NCBI GenBank assembly: GCA_963733945.1
Contig: CAVTFD010000029.1
Location: forward strand, 15,683 to 79,682
Direction of reading: 5' to 3'
Source: AP-15 sp963733945
Lineage (GTDB): Bacteria > Pseudomonadota > Alphaproteobacteria > ATCC43930 > CGMCC-115725
DNA: 64,000 nucleotides
The position numbers were made by a program, and so were the translations under genes. The notes under the pieces were generated by a model, which saw only the letters and a list, made by a program, of their open reading frames with translations, ran no database searches and was not told the origin of the DNA. Of the stretch, positions 25,337 to 34,487 are shown one piece after another (position 1 is the stretch's first letter; each line of letters opens with the position of its first letter).

Positions 25337-27952
25337 TTATGACGGCCCCATGAAAGGCGGCCGTCCGAACTGGATGTAGCGCGGGTTCGCCACGCAGCCG
25401 ACCGCGGCACAGGTGGCGGTGCCGCCCGGCGGCACCGGGTTCAGCTTCACGTCGTAGACTTCGGCTCCGAATTGGGAGTCGCTCTGACCGTCCGGTACGG
25501 GCACGAAGCCGGGTATCCACCGCGCCGACAGATAGTCGCCAAAGCGCGAGACCTGCGTCGCGTTGCTGTTGGTGACCTGGTAGACGACGAAATCGTCCTT
25601 GAACCCGACCGACATCTGCGGATAGCCGACCGTGCCGCCACCGACCGCGAGGTTTATCCCGACTTCTGGCCGTACGAGATCGTTGTCGCGGGCGAGCGCC
25701 GCCATCGCAAAGGCGTAGTTATTATTCCAAACGTCGTATTCCTCGAGGACGCTGAAATTGCTGCCAGAGCGGTTCAAGGTTTCGAGCCGGACGTAGACGC
25801 GCGGCCGGCCGGGCGCGTTGACCCCGGCGTCAAACGCAAAGATGTATTGGTCCTGCGACGGCACCCCGAGCCCGGGAATGACCGAGCGGTACACCGCACC
25901 GGTGATGTTGCCCGGGAATGACACCGCCACCCAATCGGTATTATCGGGTGCGATCGAGGTGTAATTGGCGCCCTGGTTGATCTGGTTGTTCATGCCAATT
26001 GTGCTGTTGTTGATCGAGCCGCTCCCGTCGTCCCAGGTAAACACCCGGAATGTGCTCGAATTGTCGAGCGAACCTACGACCATGGTGTTAGGCGCCTGCT
26101 GGACGAAATGATCCTTGTTGAGACCGTTCGACCCGGACAGCTCGGCGTAGTCGTAGTGCACCACGGTCGCCGCCGTGTTGCGCATATCCGCGAGCGACAG
26201 CCGCGCGACGATGCGCTTTCCGGTATAGACGCTACCGGGTGTCGTGGAGCCGTGATCGACCCCGACATAGAGGAAATTGCCGGACCAGGCGAGGTCGGGG
26301 TAATCCATCCACTCGTTGTTCTTGGTGCCGAGCCCGCTCGAGACTCCGGCGACACTGGTCGCGGTCAGATCGGCATAGGTCCAGGCGTTGTTAAAGTTTG
26401 CCCTGATGGCCGCCGGTGTAGCCCAGGCCACTCTCAGCCGATTGGGTTGGGTGATCTTGTAGGTCGCGTTCATAGCCGGCGGCGGCCCACAATTGGTAGC
26501 ACACGCAGTTTGCGGCCAATATTGCTGCAACCAGACAAACAGCGGCTGGTTCGGGTCAGGGATAAAGACCACGACCTGATCGCAGCACAACCCGCCGTCG
26601 CTTTGCGGAAAGAACGAGGTGCGGCCGGCAATCGGGTTGAACAGGTTGACGTCGGTAAACGTCATCCCGCCATCGGTCGAATAGCTGATCCCGGTGTTGT
26701 AGGTCGACAACACGACCCCGTCGGTCGAGGCGGCGGCGTTGGGATCGGGCGGAGTGCCGGCGCCGAGGGCCCTGCCGTTATTGACCGGGATTATCACCGA
26801 ACCGCCGGGGGTCAAGCTGCCGATGTTCGAGCCCGGCGACGTGATCGGCGGTCCCGAAGTGGGCGGCCCGATCGGGACCAGATTCGGGGTTTCCGCGTTG
26901 GGCCCGAAATTGGGCGGCGTGGGCGTCGGCGGAAAAATAACGCCGCTGTAAGGAGGCGTGTTGAGCGCACTCGTCCCGTTTGCGGGCGTGATCGTCCCCG
27001 GCCCTGCGGAATTAGGAAACAGCGCGCGGTTTATGGAAAAGCCATAAGTCGTCGGACCATAGGTGTAGGTGCCGCTGACCGTCACCAGATAGCGCGTCGC
27101 GCCGTTGGTCGTCGGAGCGGTGATCACGAGATCGAGCGGCGCGCTCTCCCCGGCTCCAATCGCTCCGAGCACGACCGGTAGTGCCGGGCTGCTGGGCGAG
27201 ACCGAGCCGCCCTGCACCGTGACCGACTTCACCACCACATTGCCGGCGTCGGCGGTTCCGTTGTTGGCGATCTGGAATTCCACCCCGACCTGATTCGTAC
27301 CGGCCCAAACGGATGTCGCGTCGTTGGGGACGTAGAGCGACACCGGGGTGACCGCTGCGCGGCCCGACCCCGCCGCCAGCGTTATCGCAATCGCAAAAAT
27401 CGGAACCAGTACTCGGTTGCGGTTGCGCCACCTCATGCGTGTTCTTCCCTTTACAAAGCCGATGGTCATGACGAGCGCCGCGAGCAGCAACGGCAGAGAC
27501 CACGGCTCCGGCACGAAAATGCTGATCGTGACGGCATTGCTTACATCGCCGTTCGTATCCGAGGCCGTCACATCGGCCAGATAAGGTGAGCCCGCGGGGG
27601 TCGCCGAGGGATCAACGAGCGCGTCGAACAATTCCACGTCAGGCGAGGTGGTGCCGTTGGGCAGCGAAAAATCGGGGCTGCCGAGCACTTGGAAAAAAGA
27701 CAGTGCCGTCGGATCAAAGCTGCTGAAGTTCAAAAACAGGTCGGCCGCGGCATCGAGGTCGGTCCCGGTGTTGTTGGTGATGGTCCCTGTGAAGACGACC
27801 GTGCTCCCCGCATTCGTGAACCGAACCGGCTGATCGATCGACAGCGACAACAACGGCGCCGCCCGTGCCGGACTTGCCAGGGCAACCAGCCCGAGAAGCA
27901 GGGGAAAAAGTGCGGCCCAGCCGAGGTGCCGAAACGAGTTGATTTTGTGCAT
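25337..27952 (-). CDS. PEP-CTERM protein fused in frame to a second secreted beta-propeller protein
   Basis: The 871-aa frame has two signal-bearing parts. Residues 1-31 are a signal peptide, 32-145 a CARDB-like domain, and 146-172 a complete PEP-CTERM (VPEPWSLPLLLAALVMTIGF, then KGRTR), which normally ends a protein. The frame then continues through a second Met (residue 173, 27436; AAGGGAAG precedes it) into RWRNRNRVLVPIFAIAITLA, a second signal peptide. Next come a beta-sandwich (200-310), a Pro-rich linker, and a sialidase/BNR-like propeller with one Asp-box (STDGGMTFTD). Probably two genes joined by stop-codon loss or a base error; a true fusion is possible. Confidence 0.8.
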   Translation of the reverse strand: MHKINSFRHLGWAALFPLLLGLVALASPARAAPLLSLSIDQPVRFTNAGSTVVFTGTITNNTGTDLDAAADLFLNFSSFDPTALSFFQVLGSPDFSLPNGTTSPDVELFDALVDPSATPAGSPYLADVTASDTNGDVSNAVTISIFVPEPWSLPLLLAALVMTIGFVKGRTRMRWRNRNRVLVPIFAIAITLAAGSGRAAVTPVSLYVPNDATSVWAGTNQVGVEFQIANNGTADAGNVVVKSVTVQGGSVSPSSPALPVVLGAIGAGESAPLDLVITAPTTNGATRYLVTVSGTYTYGPTTYGFSINRALFPNSAGPGTITPANGTSALNTPPYSGVIFPPTPTPPNFGPNAETPNLVPIGPPTSGPPITSPGSNIGSLTPGGSVIIPVNNGRALGAGTPPDPNAAASTDGVVLSTYNTGISYSTDGGMTFTDVNLFNPIAGRTSFFPQSDGGLCCDQVVVFIPDPNQPLFVWLQQYWPQTACATNCGPPPAMNATYKITQPNRLRVAWATPAAIRANFNNAWTYADLTATSVAGVSSGLGTKNNEWMDYPDLAWSGNFLYVGVDHGSTTPGSVYTGKRIVARLSLADMRNTAATVVHYDYAELSGSNGLNKDHFVQQAPNTMVVGSLDNSSTFRVFTWDDGSGSINNSTIGMNNQINQGANYTSIAPDNTDWVAVSFPGNITGAVYRSVIPGLGVPSQDQYIFAFDAGVNAPGRPRVYVRLETLNRSGSNFSVLEEYDVWNNNYAFAMAALARDNDLVRPEVGINLAVGGGTVGYPQMSVGFKDDFVVYQVTNSNATQVSRFGDYLSARWIPGFVPVPDGQSDSQFGAEVYDVKLNPVPPGGTATCAAVGCVANPRYIQFGRPPFMGPS

Positions 27953-27990
27953 GGGTGTCCCCCTCCCAAATGTACGAGCCTAAACCTTAC

Positions 27991-28006
27991 AGCAATATTC
28001 ATACCA
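27991..28006 (-). promoter_or_regulatory. Sigma-54 (RpoN) promoter of the PEP-CTERM/propeller gene
   Basis: On the minus strand TGGTAT-GAATA-TTGCT has the -24 GG and -12 GC at the required spacing and a perfect TTGCT. It lies 38 bp before the start codon at 27952. It shares TTGCTGTAA and the downstream AGGC with the promoter at 14174, supporting co-regulation of the two PEP-CTERM genes. Confidence 0.72.
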
Positions 28007-28407
28007 TATTTCGTAACCTATTCAATTTCATGGGGATCGGTACATTGACCCTTAAATTACCGTCGACGAATTATGGTTAGTGTAAACTTATCCGACGCCA
28101 GCTCAACCGTTGCACACGATAAACCAATGGCTTGGCATCGCGTCGGCTGTAAGTTTTTCCGACAGCCCTTTTTGCGCGCTGGCCCCAGCGGCGGTTTCAA
28201 GCGGCTTCACCTTCGATTAGCTTGCGCTGGGCTCACCCGGTGCGTGCGCGGCCGTTCGCGGGGCCGCCGCGACTGCGCCGCGCTGTGCCCATCCCTTGCC
28301 GCCCGCTCCCGACAGTGCGATCTTCAATCCAGGGGCGAGAAAACGATAACCGCCGCTCATTGCCCCGGAAATCGGGGAGATGTCGGCTCATCTCGGGGAG
28401 AATCGCC
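28007..28407. other. Intergenic region between divergent PEP-CTERM and SnoaL-like genes
   Basis: About 400 bp. The left 90 bp are AT-rich and lie upstream of the leftward sigma-54 promoter. The right part is GC-rich and has open frames without domains. No RNA gene or convincing sigma-70 promoter for the rightward gene was identified. Confidence 0.4.
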
Positions 28408-28881
28408 ATGCCGATGCCGGACTCCGATGATCTGGCGCTGTGGTACGCGCTCAATCGGCTGATGATCAACTACTGGGCCGATGTCGATCACAACGGCGGC
28501 AACCAGGCGCACGAGTTTTACCTGCCGGATGCGCTCTATGCCGTCGGCAACAACCGGTTCAAGGGTACGGAAAAGATCCGCGCCTTCTATGCCCGGCGCC
28601 GCGAGCACGGCACAACCACCACGCGGCATCTGGTCGACAATCTTCGGGTCTTTCGCGACGACCCGCGGCATGCGCGGGCGGTCGGAGCGATGAGCCTCTA
28701 CCGCGCCGACGGCCGGCCGCCATTCCGGGGGGCAAAACCGCCCGCGATGATCGCCGATTTCGAAGCGCAATGCGTGCTCGCCGACGACCGGCTGTGGCTT
28801 TTTCAGTCGCACCTCTTGCGGCCGATTTTCGTTGGCAGCGACCTCCCCGCATCGATCACGATCGACCCGCAACGCCTGTAG
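28408..28881 (+). CDS. SnoaL-like (NTF2 fold) protein
   Basis: The 157-aa protein starts MPMPDSDDLALWYALNRLMI after GGGGAGAA; the longer upstream frame has no domain. It has the cone-shaped SnoaL_4 pattern: INYWADVDHNGGNQAHEFYL (polar catalytic Asp/His pair), YLPDALYAVGNNRFKG, TRHLVDNLRVF and a final FQSHLLRPIF strand. Relatives include steroid isomerase-like, ring-hydroxylating small-subunit-like and polyketide cyclase proteins. Substrate is unknown. It is not obviously linked to the chromate-transport pair 100 bp downstream. Confidence 0.82.
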   Translation: MPMPDSDDLALWYALNRLMINYWADVDHNGGNQAHEFYLPDALYAVGNNRFKGTEKIRAFYARRREHGTTTTRHLVDNLRVFRDDPRHARAVGAMSLYRADGRPPFRGAKPPAMIADFEAQCVLADDRLWLFQSHLLRPIFVGSDLPASITIDPQRL

Positions 28882-28981
28882 CGCCGCCGCGCGACCGGCA
28901 GCGCGCCCGCACGCCTTCGCTTTCGAAGAATTGGCATTGGAAACCGACCCATAATTCCCGAGGAGAGGGAGGTCCGAAACG

Positions 28982-29548
28982 GTGGAGGCGAGAGGCGCCG
29001 GCGAGCCGGTCACGCTGGCCGCATTGTTTAGCGGCCTTCTGAAAGTCTCGCTCTACGGTATCGGCGGCGGCGGCGGGATCGTTTGGGCGCGCCGCATCGC
29101 CGTCGAGAACCGCAATTGGATCAGCGACGCGGAATTTGCCGACATTGTCAGCCTCTGCCAGTTCATGCCCGGGCCGAACATCGTCGGCATCGCCGTCTGC
29201 GTCGGGGCCAGGGCGCGGGGTGGGGCCGGCGCGATTGCCGCGCTCTGCGGCTTCCTCGTCGTCCCGTGGGCGGTCGGCTTCTCGCTCGGCGTGATTTTAC
29301 TGAAATATGCTCACCTGGCGATCCTTCGCAACATCCTCGGCGGTATCGCCGCGGCGGCCGCCGGGCTGCTGATCGCCACGGGCATCAGGCTGCTGATGCC
29401 ATATCGCCGCCGCGCGGCAGCCCTGGCTTTTGCTGTGCTGGCCTTCGCTCTTATCGCTTTCGGCAGACTGCCGCTGCTTGTCGTTCTGTTCGGCCTGGTG
29501 CCGCTCAGCATTGCTGTCGCCGGCATTGAACAGGCGAGAGCGCGATGA
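28982..29548 (+). CDS. Chromate transporter family protein, first half-size subunit
   Basis: The 188-aa membrane protein starts GTG at 28982 with GAGAGGGAGG upstream. It contains the CHR-domain signature: SLYGIGGGGGIVWARRIAVE, SLCQFMPGPNIVGIAVCVGA and the hydrophobic helices that follow. It is one of a pair of short CHR proteins (SCHR type). Its stop overlaps the next gene by ATGA, so both halves are made together and probably form a heterodimer that substitutes for a full-length ChrA. Substrate may be chromate or another anion. Confidence 0.88.
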   Translation: MEARGAGEPVTLAALFSGLLKVSLYGIGGGGGIVWARRIAVENRNWISDAEFADIVSLCQFMPGPNIVGIAVCVGARARGGAGAIAALCGFLVVPWAVGFSLGVILLKYAHLAILRNILGGIAAAAAGLLIATGIRLLMPYRRRAAALAFAVLAFALIAFGRLPLLVVLFGLVPLSIAVAGIEQARAR

Positions 29549-30078
29549 CCGGCGCCTCCGCCCCGATTGCGCTGACCGCGCATCTTGCCGTGGTCTCGTC
29601 GGTCAGCTTTGGCGGCTTCCCGACCGTGCTGCCGGATGTCCACAACTTCGTGGTCGGCACCCATCGCTGGATGACCGATCAGGAATTCGCCAATATTTTC
29701 GCAATCGCCCAGTCCATCCCCGGGCCGAACATGATCCTGATGATGAGTTTTGTCGGATGGAAGGTATGGGGATTTCCCGGGGCCGTGGCGAGCGCGTTTG
29801 CCACCTTCGGGCCGCCTTGCGCCATGTACTTTGCCGGATATCGTTTATGGGACCGGTTTCGCGACGCGCCATGGCAGCGGATCGTGCGTCTCGGCCTGGT
29901 GCCGGTAACCATGGGGATCGTCATCGCCAGCGGCGCGGTGATGGCGCGTGCGGCGGACACCGGGTGGCGGACCGCTGCAGTCACAATCGTTGCGGCTGCG
30001 ATCACGCTTGCGACACGGCTTAGTCCGATGTGGATGCTTCTCGCGGGCGCCGCTCTCGGCGGCCTCGGCCTACTGTGA
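29545..30078 (+). CDS. Chromate transporter family protein, second half-size subunit
   Basis: The 177-aa product overlaps the stop of the first subunit (ATGA at 29545-29548). It carries the same CHR pattern: SVSFGGFPTVLPDVHNFVV, FAIAQSIPGPNMILMMSFVG and GFPGAVASAFATFGPPCAMY, then further membrane helices. The PGPN motif is shared by both halves. The gene pair is a standalone operon of two; a radical SAM gene begins 80 bp downstream in the same direction. Confidence 0.88.
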   Translation: MTGASAPIALTAHLAVVSSVSFGGFPTVLPDVHNFVVGTHRWMTDQEFANIFAIAQSIPGPNMILMMSFVGWKVWGFPGAVASAFATFGPPCAMYFAGYRLWDRFRDAPWQRIVRLGLVPVTMGIVIASGAVMARAADTGWRTAAVTIVAAAITLATRLSPMWMLLAGAALGGLGLL

Positions 30079-30158
30079 ACGGCCTCGATCATGTTTCCGT
30101 TCCCGAGCACTCACTCGCACGATTTCACTGGTTTAACTTCAATGCTAATCATACAAAC

Positions 30159-31916
30159 ATGAAAACCCGAGACCCAATCGAGACCGCTGGCACCACGGCG
30201 CAGCGGCGTTTCCAGCTCGTCTTGATCAAGCCATCACATTACGACGATGACGGCTACGTGATCCGTTGGTGGCGATCGATCATTCCATCGAATTCGCTCG
30301 CTGCCCTTTACAGCGTTGGAGAGGACGCCGCGGCGCGAGGCGCGCTCGGTCCGGACGTCGGCTTCGACATCGAGGCGATCGACGAGACCAATACGCGTGT
30401 CGATGTTCCCGGCCTACTGCGAAGGTTCCGCTCGCACGGCGGCTTCGGGCTCGTCGCTCTAGTGGGCGTTCAGTCCAACCAGTTCCCCCGCGCTCTCGAC
30501 ATCGCACGCCCGTTCCGCAAGGCTGGCGTCGCGGTCGCCATCGGCGGCTTCCATGTCTCTGGCGTCATTTCGATGATCGACGGTCAGGCGCTCGGACTAG
30601 ACACCTGCCGTGAGATGGGCATCGCTGTGTTCGCAGGTGAGGTGGAGGGGCGGCTCGAGCAGTTGCTGCAGGATGCCGCAACCGGCCGCCTGGCACCCGT
30701 TTACGATTTCATGACCGACCTTCCATCGATCAGCGAGACTCCTGTTCCGTTCCTGCCGAAGCGATATGTCACGCGCACATACGGCGTGAGCTCGAGCTTC
30801 GACGCAGGACGTGGCTGCCCCTATCAGTGCTCGTTCTGCACCATTATCAATGTGCAGGGCCGTAAATCGCGCTATCGCTCCGCGGACGACGTGGAACGCC
30901 TCGTGCGACTGAACTGGTCGCAAGGCATTCACAAGTTTTTCGTCACCGACGACAATTTCGCGCGCAACAAGAACTGGGAGGCGATCTTCGATCGCCTGAT
31001 CTCGCTCCGTGATAAAGACGGTATCCCGCTCGGCCTGATGATCCAAGTCGATACGCTCTGTCACAAGATTCCGCGCTTCATTGAGAAGGCCAAGCGTGCC
31101 GGCGTCACGCGCGTGTTCATCGGGCTCGAAAACATCAATCCCGACAATCTTCTGGCAGTGAAAAAGCGACAGAACAAGATTGCCGAATACCGCAAGATGC
31201 TGCTTGCCTGGAAAGCGCATGGCGTCATCACGCTCGCGGGCTACATCCTCGGCTTCCCTGCTGATACCCCGGACTCGATCCGCCGCGATATCGCCATTAT
31301 CCAACGTGAGCTGCCGATCGACATATTGGAGTTCTTCAGCCTCACGCCGCTGCCCGGCTCGGAGGATCATCAGAAGCTCTGGCGGCAATGCATAGCGATG
31401 GACCCCGACCTGAACAAATACGACGTCGAGCATGTCTGCACAGCTCATCCGAATATGACCCGGAATGAGTGGGAGGAGATCTATCGCGAGGCATGGTCGC
31501 TGTACTACTCGAACGACCACATGCGCACGCTGCTCAGACGTGCAGCTGCGACCGGGCTGCCGATGGGCAGCCTTGTGCGGCTACTGGTGACCTTCGCGAC
31601 CACCGTTCCGCTTGAGAATGTACACCCGCTACAGGGCGGACTGGTACGGTTGAAACACCCCTCAGAGCGCCGACCTGGACTGCCGCGCCTCAATCCCTGG
31701 CTGTTCTGGCCGGCTTTCGTGTTCGACGTCGTGCGCAAGCACGTCGGCCTCGCTGTCGTGAGCGTTCGGTTGTTACGGATCGTCTACGCGATTTCTCGCG
31801 ATTCCGTTGCAGGAGCCTACACCGATCAGGCGCTCACCCATGGTGAAGCGGAGGACGAGGCAAAGCTTGAGCTGCTTGCCCCCGTCGCCGCCGCTGCACG
31901 GCCTCAGGCCGCTTGA
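30159..31916 (+). CDS. B12-binding-like radical SAM protein
   Basis: The 585-aa protein starts at ATG 30159 (MKTRDPIETAGTTAQRRFQL). Residues 15-190 resemble a cobalamin-binding Rossmann domain, with VALVGVQSNQFPRALDIARP and AIGGFHVSG. The radical SAM core follows with the [4Fe-4S] motif CPYQCSFCTI near residue 225 and downstream GLENINPDNLLAVKKRQNKI, NMTRNEWEEIYREAW and LEFFSLTPLPGSEDHQ. The last 80 residues are helical and partly hydrophobic. Members modify lipids or porphyrin-like substrates; which is unclear. Its own promoter is possible in the AT-rich stretch 30110-30158. Confidence 0.9.
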   Translation: MKTRDPIETAGTTAQRRFQLVLIKPSHYDDDGYVIRWWRSIIPSNSLAALYSVGEDAAARGALGPDVGFDIEAIDETNTRVDVPGLLRRFRSHGGFGLVALVGVQSNQFPRALDIARPFRKAGVAVAIGGFHVSGVISMIDGQALGLDTCREMGIAVFAGEVEGRLEQLLQDAATGRLAPVYDFMTDLPSISETPVPFLPKRYVTRTYGVSSSFDAGRGCPYQCSFCTIINVQGRKSRYRSADDVERLVRLNWSQGIHKFFVTDDNFARNKNWEAIFDRLISLRDKDGIPLGLMIQVDTLCHKIPRFIEKAKRAGVTRVFIGLENINPDNLLAVKKRQNKIAEYRKMLLAWKAHGVITLAGYILGFPADTPDSIRRDIAIIQRELPIDILEFFSLTPLPGSEDHQKLWRQCIAMDPDLNKYDVEHVCTAHPNMTRNEWEEIYREAWSLYYSNDHMRTLLRRAAATGLPMGSLVRLLVTFATTVPLENVHPLQGGLVRLKHPSERRPGLPRLNPWLFWPAFVFDVVRKHVGLAVVSVRLLRIVYAISRDSVAGAYTDQALTHGEAEDEAKLELLAPVAAAARPQAA

Positions 31917-32082
31917 ACCAGCTGTCGCCGCCGGTAATGTCCTAATTTGTTTTCGGTGACGACGCCGATTAGCTTCGGCCGATTGTCTCGAATGCTTTGA
32001 CAGCGTCAGAATCATCGATGCGGGCGGCGCGCATGTTGACCTACCGCGATACACGCAACGCCCATTGATGACTTGCGGGCCG

Positions 32083-32105
32083 TGTCGCGACGGTAAGTCG
32101 CGACA
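32083..32105. terminator. Perfect 9-bp inverted repeat between convergent genes
   Basis: TGTCGCGAC, loop GGTAA, GTCGCGACA is a perfect stem-loop located 167 bp after the radical SAM stop and 77 bp from the end of the leftward beta-propeller gene. It probably acts as a bidirectional terminator. There is no long T-run on either side, so an operator cannot be excluded. Confidence 0.55.
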
Positions 32106-32181
32106 AGAAGACCGGGTCCTTCGTCACCCCAAGGGCGAAAATCACGCGGGCGCGGATTTCACCTTCCACGTGTTCATTGCT

Positions 32182-33168
32182 TCATGAGGCGGGACGGAAC
32201 ACCCAGATCGCCGCCGGCTCGCCCGAACTCGCCCGCACCGCCAGAAACAGCCGGTCGAGTTCGGGCACGAATAGCGAGGTGCGGGCACCCGATACCGTCG
32301 GCACCCGCGCCCGCCGCCGATAGCCGGCTGCGTCAGCCGCGAAAACGTCAACGACGCCCTCACCGCAGCTCACGTAAACGCGATGACGCTTGGCATCGGC
32401 ATACACATCGTCGGCATCGCCGCAGGTCGCGGTCTTGGCTACGATGTGCCCATCCTCGGTGGACAGCGCCATCAAGACCGGCGGGCTGCGAAAGACCACG
32501 AGCACTCTGTGCGCGTCTCGGTCGATCGCCATTGGAAAGTTCGATTCAGCCTCCGGTGTCGACAAAGATCGGCTGGTCCCCGCGGCCAGCTCCGCCACCT
32601 CGATCGAGCGGGCATCGGGCACGTTGACAAAAATCCGCGCGCCGGTTGGATCGAGCCGAAAGCTCTCGGGATGCCCCTTGAGACGGATGTCGGCGATCTT
32701 GGTCCGGGTGGCCGGATCGATGATCGCGATCGCGCCGTTGCCATAACCGACCAGCACACGATTACGCGAGGCGTCCACCCGTACGTTGTCGGCATCGTCA
32801 CCGAGCTCGATGCGGCCAACCGGCGCCAGATTGTCGCTGCGCAGCACCCGCACCGAGCCGTCGCCGCCATTCGCTACATAGACGCTGTCGGCAGAGGCGA
32901 CGTACGCAACACCCTGCGGCTCGCTGAAGCCGGCGATTGTGCGCGCCTTCCCGCTCGCCAGATCCACGACCCCCAGGCTGTCATTGCCGAGTTCGGCGAC
33001 AAATAGCCGCTGGCGCTTCACATCGATGCCGAGGTGATCGATGCGGCCACTCACCTCGCCGAGCGGGATCTTCGTCTCGAGCACCAGAGGTGACCCCGCC
33101 GTCTGAGCCACCGCGGGGGCGGCCCATATCAGGCTTGCCCCCAGCAACAGGATCGTCCGCGCAAACAC
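32182..33168 (-). CDS. Secreted YncE-like beta-propeller protein
   Basis: The 328-aa protein starts MFARTILLLGASLIWAAPAV, a signal peptide cut near AQT. The body is a six- or seven-bladed propeller with NHL/YVTN motifs: GRIDHLGIDVKRQRLFVAEL, GDDADNVRVDASRNRVLVGY and GHPESFRLDPTGARIFVNVP. It is a periplasmic or secreted protein of unknown ligand. It is separated from the DUF1259 gene by 2 bp and shares its direction, suggesting co-expression. Confidence 0.87.
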   Translation of the reverse strand: MFARTILLLGASLIWAAPAVAQTAGSPLVLETKIPLGEVSGRIDHLGIDVKRQRLFVAELGNDSLGVVDLASGKARTIAGFSEPQGVAYVASADSVYVANGGDGSVRVLRSDNLAPVGRIELGDDADNVRVDASRNRVLVGYGNGAIAIIDPATRTKIADIRLKGHPESFRLDPTGARIFVNVPDARSIEVAELAAGTSRSLSTPEAESNFPMAIDRDAHRVLVVFRSPPVLMALSTEDGHIVAKTATCGDADDVYADAKRHRVYVSCGEGVVDVFAADAAGYRRRARVPTVSGARTSLFVPELDRLFLAVRASSGEPAAIWVFRPAS

Positions 33169-33170
33169 GC

Positions 33171-34043
33171 CTAGCTCTTGGCAATGTTGATCTGCGCCAG
33201 CGCCGCCTTTAGCCCGTCGGCAAGCTTCACCGCATCGTCATTGGCCCAGAAGTGCATGAAAAAGAGGCGCGGCTGGTCGTCGAGCATGTGGTTGTGGATC
33301 GCGGTGACCTCGATCCCATGATCGCGCAGCGCCTTCAGGACGGGATTCACCTCGCTGGCGATCAGCACGAAATCGCCGGTGATCGCCGCCTTGCCGCCGC
33401 CGGTCGGCTGAAAGTTGATGCCGATTGCCGAGCCCATCGCCGGTGGGACAACCATGCCACCATCCTTGATCGTTTCCGCGCGCGGGATCCCAAACTGGTA
33501 GACACCGCCAACATTTTTACCCTTGGCGCCAAGCGCTTGGTCGATCGCGGCGGTGTCGAGATCGATCGGCGGCGGAGCTGCCCCGGCCGGAGGCGCAGCG
33601 AACGGGGTCTTGCTCTCGGCGAGCGCCGTGTGCAGCTCGGTGGCAAGCGTCACCGGATCGCCATGGCCGAGCACGTGCATGTACATCGTGAAAGGCCGGT
33701 TGCGCAGCAAATGATTGTGCAACGCCGTTATCTCGATGCCCGCGGCGGCGAGCTTCGCCATGACCGGATTGACCTTCACCTCGGTCAGCACGAGGTCGCC
33801 CATGACCATGCCTTGATCACCGATTTTCCCGAAGGCGAGCCAGCCGCCGAGCGCAAAGCCAGATTTTAATGATACCCCGTCGAGTGTGGCCTTTAAATCA
33901 GTGCGTGGCAGACCGACGCAGTAGACGCCGCCATGCATCGCTGCACCGGTTTTGCCGAGTGCCTTGCCGACTTGCGCTTGCCAGTTGTCATCTGCCGCAA
34001 TGGCGAGGCCGGAGGCCCCAACTAGGAGCGCCGTCGTTACCAA
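33171..34043 (-). CDS. DUF1259 (LppY/LpqO-like) secreted protein
   Basis: The 290-aa protein starts at a TTG codon (34043), with no ATG between the upstream stop and the signal peptide; the start is therefore uncertain. A short signal peptide (LLVGASGLAIA) precedes two tandem copies of the DUF1259 unit. Copy one has GGVYCVGLPRTDLKATLDGV and ITALHNHLLRNRPFTMYMHV; copy two has GGVYQFGIPRAETIKDGGMV and VTAIHNHMLDDQPRLFFMHF. The paired HNH and MH motifs could bind metal. The family has no established function. It is the first gene of a two-gene unit with the propeller gene. Confidence 0.85.
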   Translation of the reverse strand: MVTTALLVGASGLAIAADDNWQAQVGKALGKTGAAMHGGVYCVGLPRTDLKATLDGVSLKSGFALGGWLAFGKIGDQGMVMGDLVLTEVKVNPVMAKLAAAGIEITALHNHLLRNRPFTMYMHVLGHGDPVTLATELHTALAESKTPFAAPPAGAAPPPIDLDTAAIDQALGAKGKNVGGVYQFGIPRAETIKDGGMVVPPAMGSAIGINFQPTGGGKAAITGDFVLIASEVNPVLKALRDHGIEVTAIHNHMLDDQPRLFFMHFWANDDAVKLADGLKAALAQINIAKS

Positions 34044-34091
34044 TCGAGCAAGATAGGATCCAATCCTGGCCTTGCGGTAGAGCGCCTTACA

Positions 34092-34487
34092 TTATCTTGA
34101 CGGGTGAGGTAACGACTGACGTTTTCCTATGTCTTGCAGAATGTCTATTATCAAATTTCCTTGTTTATTATCCTTGATTATGCGATATAGCTCGCTCAAT
34201 ATCAGCGCCGCTGACTCGATATATACGTTTGCGCTTTCGATCATAATAGTTGCGCCAGCCGCAGACAACATGATTAGGCGCATTTCGTCACGCGGAATGC
34301 CAGCCAGTTCCGGAATTGACCTTATATCTATTGACAGCGTGAGGGGGCCACATCCGACCAACAGGGTGTCGCTTGCCGGATCGTAACTAAGACTATCCAC
34401 CACCCGCCGCCGGCTATTAACGGCGATCTCTATGGCAGCCGCTACGGGGTTGGCAACCGTCGAACTCCCCGATGCTGAGGCGCTCAT
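34092..34487 (-). CDS. DUF2442-like protein, second gene of a toxin-antitoxin-like pair
   Basis: The 131-aa protein starts MSASASGSSTVANPVAAAIE. Its central text RRVVDSLSYDPASDTLLVGC reads like the DUF2442 type. The later SIDIRSIPELAGI, with a final ILQDIGKRQ helix, could be the DNA-binding or regulatory part. The start overlaps the stop of the DUF4160 gene (ATGA at 34484-34487). Composition is more AT-rich than neighbours, a sign of transfer. The family call is from text resemblance only. Confidence 0.5.
   Translation of the reverse strand: MSASASGSSTVANPVAAAIEIAVNSRRRVVDSLSYDPASDTLLVGCGPLTLSIDIRSIPELAGIPRDEMRLIMLSAAGATIMIESANVYIESAALILSELYRIIKDNKQGNLIIDILQDIGKRQSLPHPSR

Noticed and set aside
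28128..28150. TTGGCATCGCGTCGGCTG as a third sigma-54 promoter
   Set aside because: Spacing of GG and GC fits but the -12 TT is replaced by CG, so the match is weak and likely chance.
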